A DNA stretch of 64,000 nt from JAMCYG01 sp027365565 (lineage in GTDB: Archaea; Micrarchaeota; Micrarchaeia; Micrarchaeales; Micrarchaeaceae). The stretch spans positions 62,001 to 126,000 of the forward strand of contig DAHXMI010000004.1 of NCBI GenBank assembly GCA_027365565.1, written 5' to 3'. Every line of letters begins with the position of its first letter. The first letter of the stretch is position 1. This document shows, in pieces, positions 60,975 through 64,000 of the stretch. A program made the translations under genes and the position numbers. The notes under the pieces are model-generated. The model was not told the DNA's origin and ran no database searches. It was given only the letters and a program-made list of their open reading frames with translations.

Positions 60975-61180
60975 CTACTAATCCCTTAGTAAATGTTGAT
61001 ATAGAATCACCTATACGGAAAGAATATAAGCGATTGGAACTCGTCTATCGTATAGAAACGGAAGAGTTTGTAGTTTGCCACCCAAAAGAAGTAAGGAAGA
61101 AGAAATTATTTTGGGAAGAAATTTGGCTTGTACATTTAAAGGAAGACGATAGTTGGAGAATTAAAAAATTAGATAAATAA
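60971..61180 (+). other. Open frame without standard start, possible small gene or frameshifted end
   Basis: The frame from 60971 to the TAA at 61178-61180 codes for about 69 residues (…VDIESPIRKEYKRLELVYRI…EEIWLVHLKEDDSW…) with gene-like composition, but it has no ATG or GTG; the only usual start is a TTG near 61040. It overlaps the end of the upstream gene in another frame, so it may be reached by frameshifting, or be a separate gene with a rare start or a decayed one. Confidence 0.35.
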
Positions 61181-61234
61181 TTTATATATTATGCACGACC
61201 TCGCTTCGTTTCTTTGGTCTGGTTACTTATTTAC

Positions 61235-62044
61235 TTAACTCTTAGTTTTGGTACTCTTTTTAGAGAGTTTGGCAGTATTTAAAAAGCGGATATATTTTAT
61301 GTTTTGCCATTCTATATTACATAGGCCTGTCTTATTTTCCAATAGCAGGTACTCTCCAATACCCACTAATTTTCCATAAAGTTTAGATGAAGCATTTATT
61401 TCTAAGTAAATATTATTTATCCGCTTTTTATGGAATAATTCATTTTCTAAAAACTTTGGATCGGGTAAAGTTATAAACAAGGTCAAAGAGAGAAATGAAG
61501 CTAAAATTAATAATTCAATTATTGATGTTGAGGGGTAGACTATCGAACCTATAATAAGAGTTACAATAACTGCACTTATTAGATAAACATGTGATTTAGC
61601 TAATTGATAGGTTAACTTTGTGTGATGTTTTACCATACCGTCTGATGAAATAAATATTTGAATCGCTGATATAAATAGAGATGATTCAAGTACTAAAAGT
61701 ACAAATATTTGTGCTGTGCTATCAATTGAGATTATAGTTGATATGGAAACAATTAATATTGAAACTACTGCAATAACCAGCTTTACATTGCTTAATCTTA
61801 AACTGTCATAAAAATTTGAAAATATTTTAACATTAAATGCTAATCGTTCATATGTGTGATACCTTGCATGTTCTTTTGCTTGTACGCTCAAAAGGTATGC
61901 ACCAAAAATAGGAGACATTGCTGTAGAGATGAGTGTAATAAAATCTGAAATTTGTGGAGTAAACTCCGAAAAGAAAGTAGAAAGAAAGTGTGTAGAGGGA
62001 AGAGTAATAATTATAGTAAATATCGCGCCTTGTTGGATTAACAT
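61235..62044 (-). CDS. Multi-pass membrane protein of AT-rich element
   Basis: The 269-residue protein has about six membrane helices (about 5-22, 32-55, 88-108, 110-130, 150-170, 172-192) and a basic, soluble C-terminus (about 200-269). No family recognised. It lies 4 nt after a second small membrane protein gene, forming a two-gene operon. Very AT-rich. Confidence 0.6.
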   Translation of the reverse strand: MLIQQGAIFTIIITLPSTHFLSTFFSEFTPQISDFITLISTAMSPIFGAYLLSVQAKEHARYHTYERLAFNVKIFSNFYDSLRLSNVKLVIAVVSILIVSISTIISIDSTAQIFVLLVLESSLFISAIQIFISSDGMVKHHTKLTYQLAKSHVYLISAVIVTLIIGSIVYPSTSIIELLILASFLSLTLFITLPDPKFLENELFHKKRINNIYLEINASSKLYGKLVGIGEYLLLENKTGLCNIEWQNIKYIRFLNTAKLSKKSTKTKS

Positions 62045-62048
62045 AGTA

Positions 62049-62234
62049 TTACCTAAGTTTCAGTAGATAATATATGAGAAAGATAATCGTCGTGATGATT
62101 AAAGGTAATAATATTAAAACTGTGCGTAAAACAAAAAGACTTGATATATTTAGATTTAGTAATACAGTTATCTCGAACGTTGCAGTAAAAATTACTATAA
62201 TCTCGAACAGAAAAATTACTATTTTGTTTACCAT
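62049..62234 (-). CDS. Small membrane protein of AT-rich element
   Basis: The 61-residue protein has two membrane helices (about 4-24 and 32-56). The open frame extends to 62333, but a TATA-like GATATTTTAAC near 62262 and an ATG at 62234 indicate the shorter, leaderless form; the extra residues would be a Lys-rich cytoplasmic head. It is the first gene of the pair with 61235-62044. Confidence 0.5.
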   Translation of the reverse strand: MVNKIVIFLFEIIVIFTATFEITVLLNLNISSLFVLRTVLILLPLIITTIIFLIYYLLKLR

Positions 62235-62436
62235 TATATTCCCTGTTAAGTTAAAATATCTTAGATAATATTGATGCGTAAATTTTTTACTCTTTCCTTT
62301 TATTTTCTTATTTGAACAATCTAAGAATTCCAAGGGTAGAAGTAAAGCCTAAAGCTACCAGAAAGTGAACCTACTCCGCTTTTTATACTACTCCACGATA
62401 TTAAACTTGATATTATGGGAGCGTTCGAGAAAACTG

Positions 62437-62508
62437 TGGACTCGGCGGGATTCGAACCCGCGACCCCCCGCTTGCAAAGCGGGTGCACTACCCCTGTGCT
62501 ACGAGCCC
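62437..62508 (-). tRNA. tRNA-Ala (UGC)
   Basis: On the minus strand the acceptor stem GGGCTCG pairs with CGAGTCC (one G-T), discriminator A at 62437. The anticodon stem CCCGC/GCGGG holds TTTGCAA, anticodon TGC. T arm GCGGG-TTCGAAT-CCCGC is perfect. Its 3' end borders the AT-rich element and is partly duplicated at 60159. Confidence 0.93.
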
Positions 62509-62601
62509 AAGTACAAGAGAGATTCTACGCTTAATTATAAATAATCGCTGATTTGTCGATGGCGTGCGCGGTGCGCACTGCGAGCAAGGGATATGATTAG
62601 G

Positions 62602-63003
62602 TTACCTTCGCTTCTTGCCATTCGCGGACTTGCCTTTTTTGTTTTTGCCGCCTACAGCCTTCGTGCTGCTCTTGATCGCGTGTATGTGCTGCTTTATCCT
62701 CGGCTTCTGGCCGTTCCTCGAAAGGCTTACCTTCCTTTTCTTGTCTATCCTCTCGCCCTTCTCTATCTTGCTGCTCTTCTCCACGTACTCAAGCTCCTTC
62801 CTCTCGTTCGGCGAGGCACCCTTGCTGACCAGCTTAGCCATCATTGTCTCGAACAGCTCATCATCCGCCGGATCCTGGTCCCCCCTGGACGTGCTGTAGA
62901 GCAGCGCGTTCTCGGCTTCGCTCCTCTGTATTATGTCGCTGACGGACTTGAACCTCTTCAGCTTCTCCAGCTCCTCCTGCAACTTCTTGCTGTTCTTTGC
63001 CAT
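62602..63003 (-). CDS. Small, highly basic protein of unknown function
   Basis: The 133-residue protein is rich in Lys, Arg, Glu and Ser. The first half is helical with coiled-coil tendency (KKLQEELEKLKRFKSV), the second half is strongly basic and disordered (GGKNKKGKSANGKKRR). No family recognised; a nucleic-acid-binding or ribosome-associated role would fit the composition. Base composition is back to that of the core genes. Confidence 0.55.
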   Translation of the reverse strand: MAKNSKKLQEELEKLKRFKSVSDIIQRSEAENALLYSTSRGDQDPADDELFETMMAKLVSKGASPNERKELEYVEKSSKIEKGERIDKKRKVSLSRNGQKPRIKQHIHAIKSSTKAVGGKNKKGKSANGKKRR

Positions 63004-63136
63004 CTATTCCCCCTCCCCTTTGTACAGATTTCATATGAATAGAAGCGACATATATAAATTATATTGCCCCGCATACGTCATTCGGCGAACAAGATTGCAT
63101 CCGAACCCTCAGAGCAGGGATAGTGTGGTTGGGAAG

Positions 63137-64000
63137 TCACAGGGTGTGGGTGCTCCCTATGCTCGGAACCGTCGCCTTGTACTTCTTAGAGATGTCCTCC
63201 CTGAACTGCTCGGACTTGACCTTCTCGCCATGCACCACGAACACGTTCCTCAGCCCCTTGACCTTCGTGAGAAGGCTGAGCAGCTGCGGCCTGTCCGCGT
63301 GCGCAGACAGGTGGTATGTCTCCACCTTCAGCTTTACCGTGACCTTCTTATCGTCTATCTCAACCTCTTTGGCCCCTCCCTGCAGCTCACTGCCCAGGGT
63401 GCCCTTCGCCTGATAGCCGACCATTATCAGCTTGTTGAGCGGGTTTTTCGAGAGATGTGTCAGATACTCGAGCACAGGCCCTCCAGAGAGCATGCCGCTC
63501 GTGGTCACTATTATCTTCGGCGTGCCATCCCTGATGACCTTCATTCTCATGGCCTTCTTGTCTACCGGCCTGTAGTTGCTGCTTTTGAACGGGTCATACT
63601 CGCTCACGAGGATCTTCATCTGCAGCTCCTTCCTGCAGCTTAGTATGTTGTGCCTGTGTATCCTCATTATCTTGTTTATCATACCGTCTATGTATATCGG
63701 CACCTTCGGTATCTTGCCGGAGTTCATGTAGTCGTCCAGTATGAGCAGCACCTCCTGCGCCCTCCCTACCGCAAAGCTTGGCACGATCACGGTGCCGTTC
63801 TGCAGTATCGTGTCCCTTATGCTGTCCACCATCTTCTTTATAGTGGAATTCTCAGGCGGGAACTTGTCCTCCCTGCCGGCATAAGTGCTCTCGGTTATCA
63901 GGGTATCCGCCTTCAGGGTTCTCGTATCCGCGCCCTCCATGAGCCTGGTCGACGCCAGGTTAATGTCGCCCGTGTAGAGCAGCGTGTGCTTCCCGTCGCT
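63137..64000 (-). CDS. Beta-CASP family ribonuclease (CPSF-like), partial
   Basis: The gene runs past the window edge; its last 287 residues are seen (frame YTGDINLASTRL upstream of EGADTRTL). Motifs: LITESTYAGR (motif region with E), VPSFAVGRAQEVLLIL, VTTSGMLSGGP, GYQAKGTLGSELQGG, VETYHLSAHADR (motif C His) and VFVVHGE. These are the beta-CASP and C-terminal metallo-beta-lactamase parts of CPSF73-like archaeal nucleases (aCPSF1/aCPSF2), which mature or terminate RNA. Whether KH domains precede cannot be seen. Confidence 0.9.
   Translation of the reverse strand, partial: SDGKHTLLYTGDINLASTRLMEGADTRTLKADTLITESTYAGREDKFPPENSTIKKMVDSIRDTILQNGTVIVPSFAVGRAQEVLLILDDYMNSGKIPKVPIYIDGMINKIMRIHRHNILSCRKELQMKILVSEYDPFKSSNYRPVDKKAMRMKVIRDGTPKIIVTTSGMLSGGPVLEYLTHLSKNPLNKLIMVGYQAKGTLGSELQGGAKEVEIDDKKVTVKLKVETYHLSAHADRPQLLSLLTKVKGLRNVFVVHGEKVKSEQFREDISKKYKATVPSIGSTHTL

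Noticed and set aside
58836..62436. Search for an integrase, transposase or replication protein in the AT-rich element
   Set aside because: No tyrosine recombinase, DDE transposase or Rep motif could be found in any frame, so no mobile-element class is called.

Overview
The window reads as part of a DPANN-type archaeal chromosome, most likely a Micrarchaeota (ARMAN-like) genome. The evidence is: archaeal information-processing genes (RpoD, RpoN, uS2, uS9, uL13, eL18, TruD, NAC, Hel308, a Cgi121-like KEOPS subunit, an archaeal histone), archaeal isoprenoid genes (isopentenyl phosphate kinase, UbiA family), a stand-alone 23S rRNA, intron-bearing tRNAs, and TATA boxes about 25-27 nt in front of many start codons, which implies mostly leaderless mRNAs. 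I used those promoters to choose several starts. The genus is inference from gene content.

Layout. 1-2.9 kb: a secreted pilin-like protein, a diverged histone-fold protein, tRNA-Gly, tRNA-Met with an intron, RNase P RNA (minus strand), a BofA-like membrane protein and a histone. 3-5.1 kb: Hel308. 5.2-17.1 kb: a surface-filament locus. A plus-strand operon of four class III prepilin-like proteins, three carrying LamG or DUF2341-like beta-sandwich domains, converges on a minus-strand operon with a winged-helix/coiled-coil protein, a secretion ATPase, a linker protein and two TadC-like membrane proteins. 17-20 kb: an M50 protease, tRNA-Gln and three consecutive RCK (TrkA-N) genes. 20-24 kb: three exported proteins, one being a prepilin-like protein with a Thr/Ser repeat stalk and two tandem Hint-like domains. 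24-28 kb: UbiA and the conserved rpoD-tRNA-Leu-L18e-L13-S9-rpoN-tRNA-Pro-S2 block; the tRNA-Pro carries an insertion in its T-loop. 28-33 kb: ThpR, glycan flippase, two GT2 enzymes, XPF-type nuclease. 33-39 kb: an sdhABC-small subunit-fumC operon, Cgi121-like protein, PRPP synthetase.

39.8-42.95 kb is an AT-rich island with a PqqD-like protein, a radical SAM/SPASM enzyme, an HExxH protease, an unrecognised protein and a truncated methyltransferase. It looks like a peptide-modifying (RiPP-type) cluster and is the best candidate for an undescribed system. 43-45.9 kb is the 23S rRNA with its own processing stem. 46-58.8 kb returns to core-like genes: two Yip1 paralogues, AIM24, TruD, IPK, a DMT transporter, tRNA-Ser with an intron, a processive GT2, DUF424, NAC, SPFH, and a GT4/sulfatase-like/cytidylyltransferase envelope cluster. 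58.9-62.4 kb is a second AT-rich stretch of unknown genes ending at tRNA-Ala; a near copy of the tRNA 3' end at 60.16 kb suggests integration. The window ends inside a beta-CASP ribonuclease.

The gene set describes a small archaeon with a partial TCA/respiratory segment, an elaborate glycosylated and pilin-decorated surface, and two acquired islands next to RNA genes.
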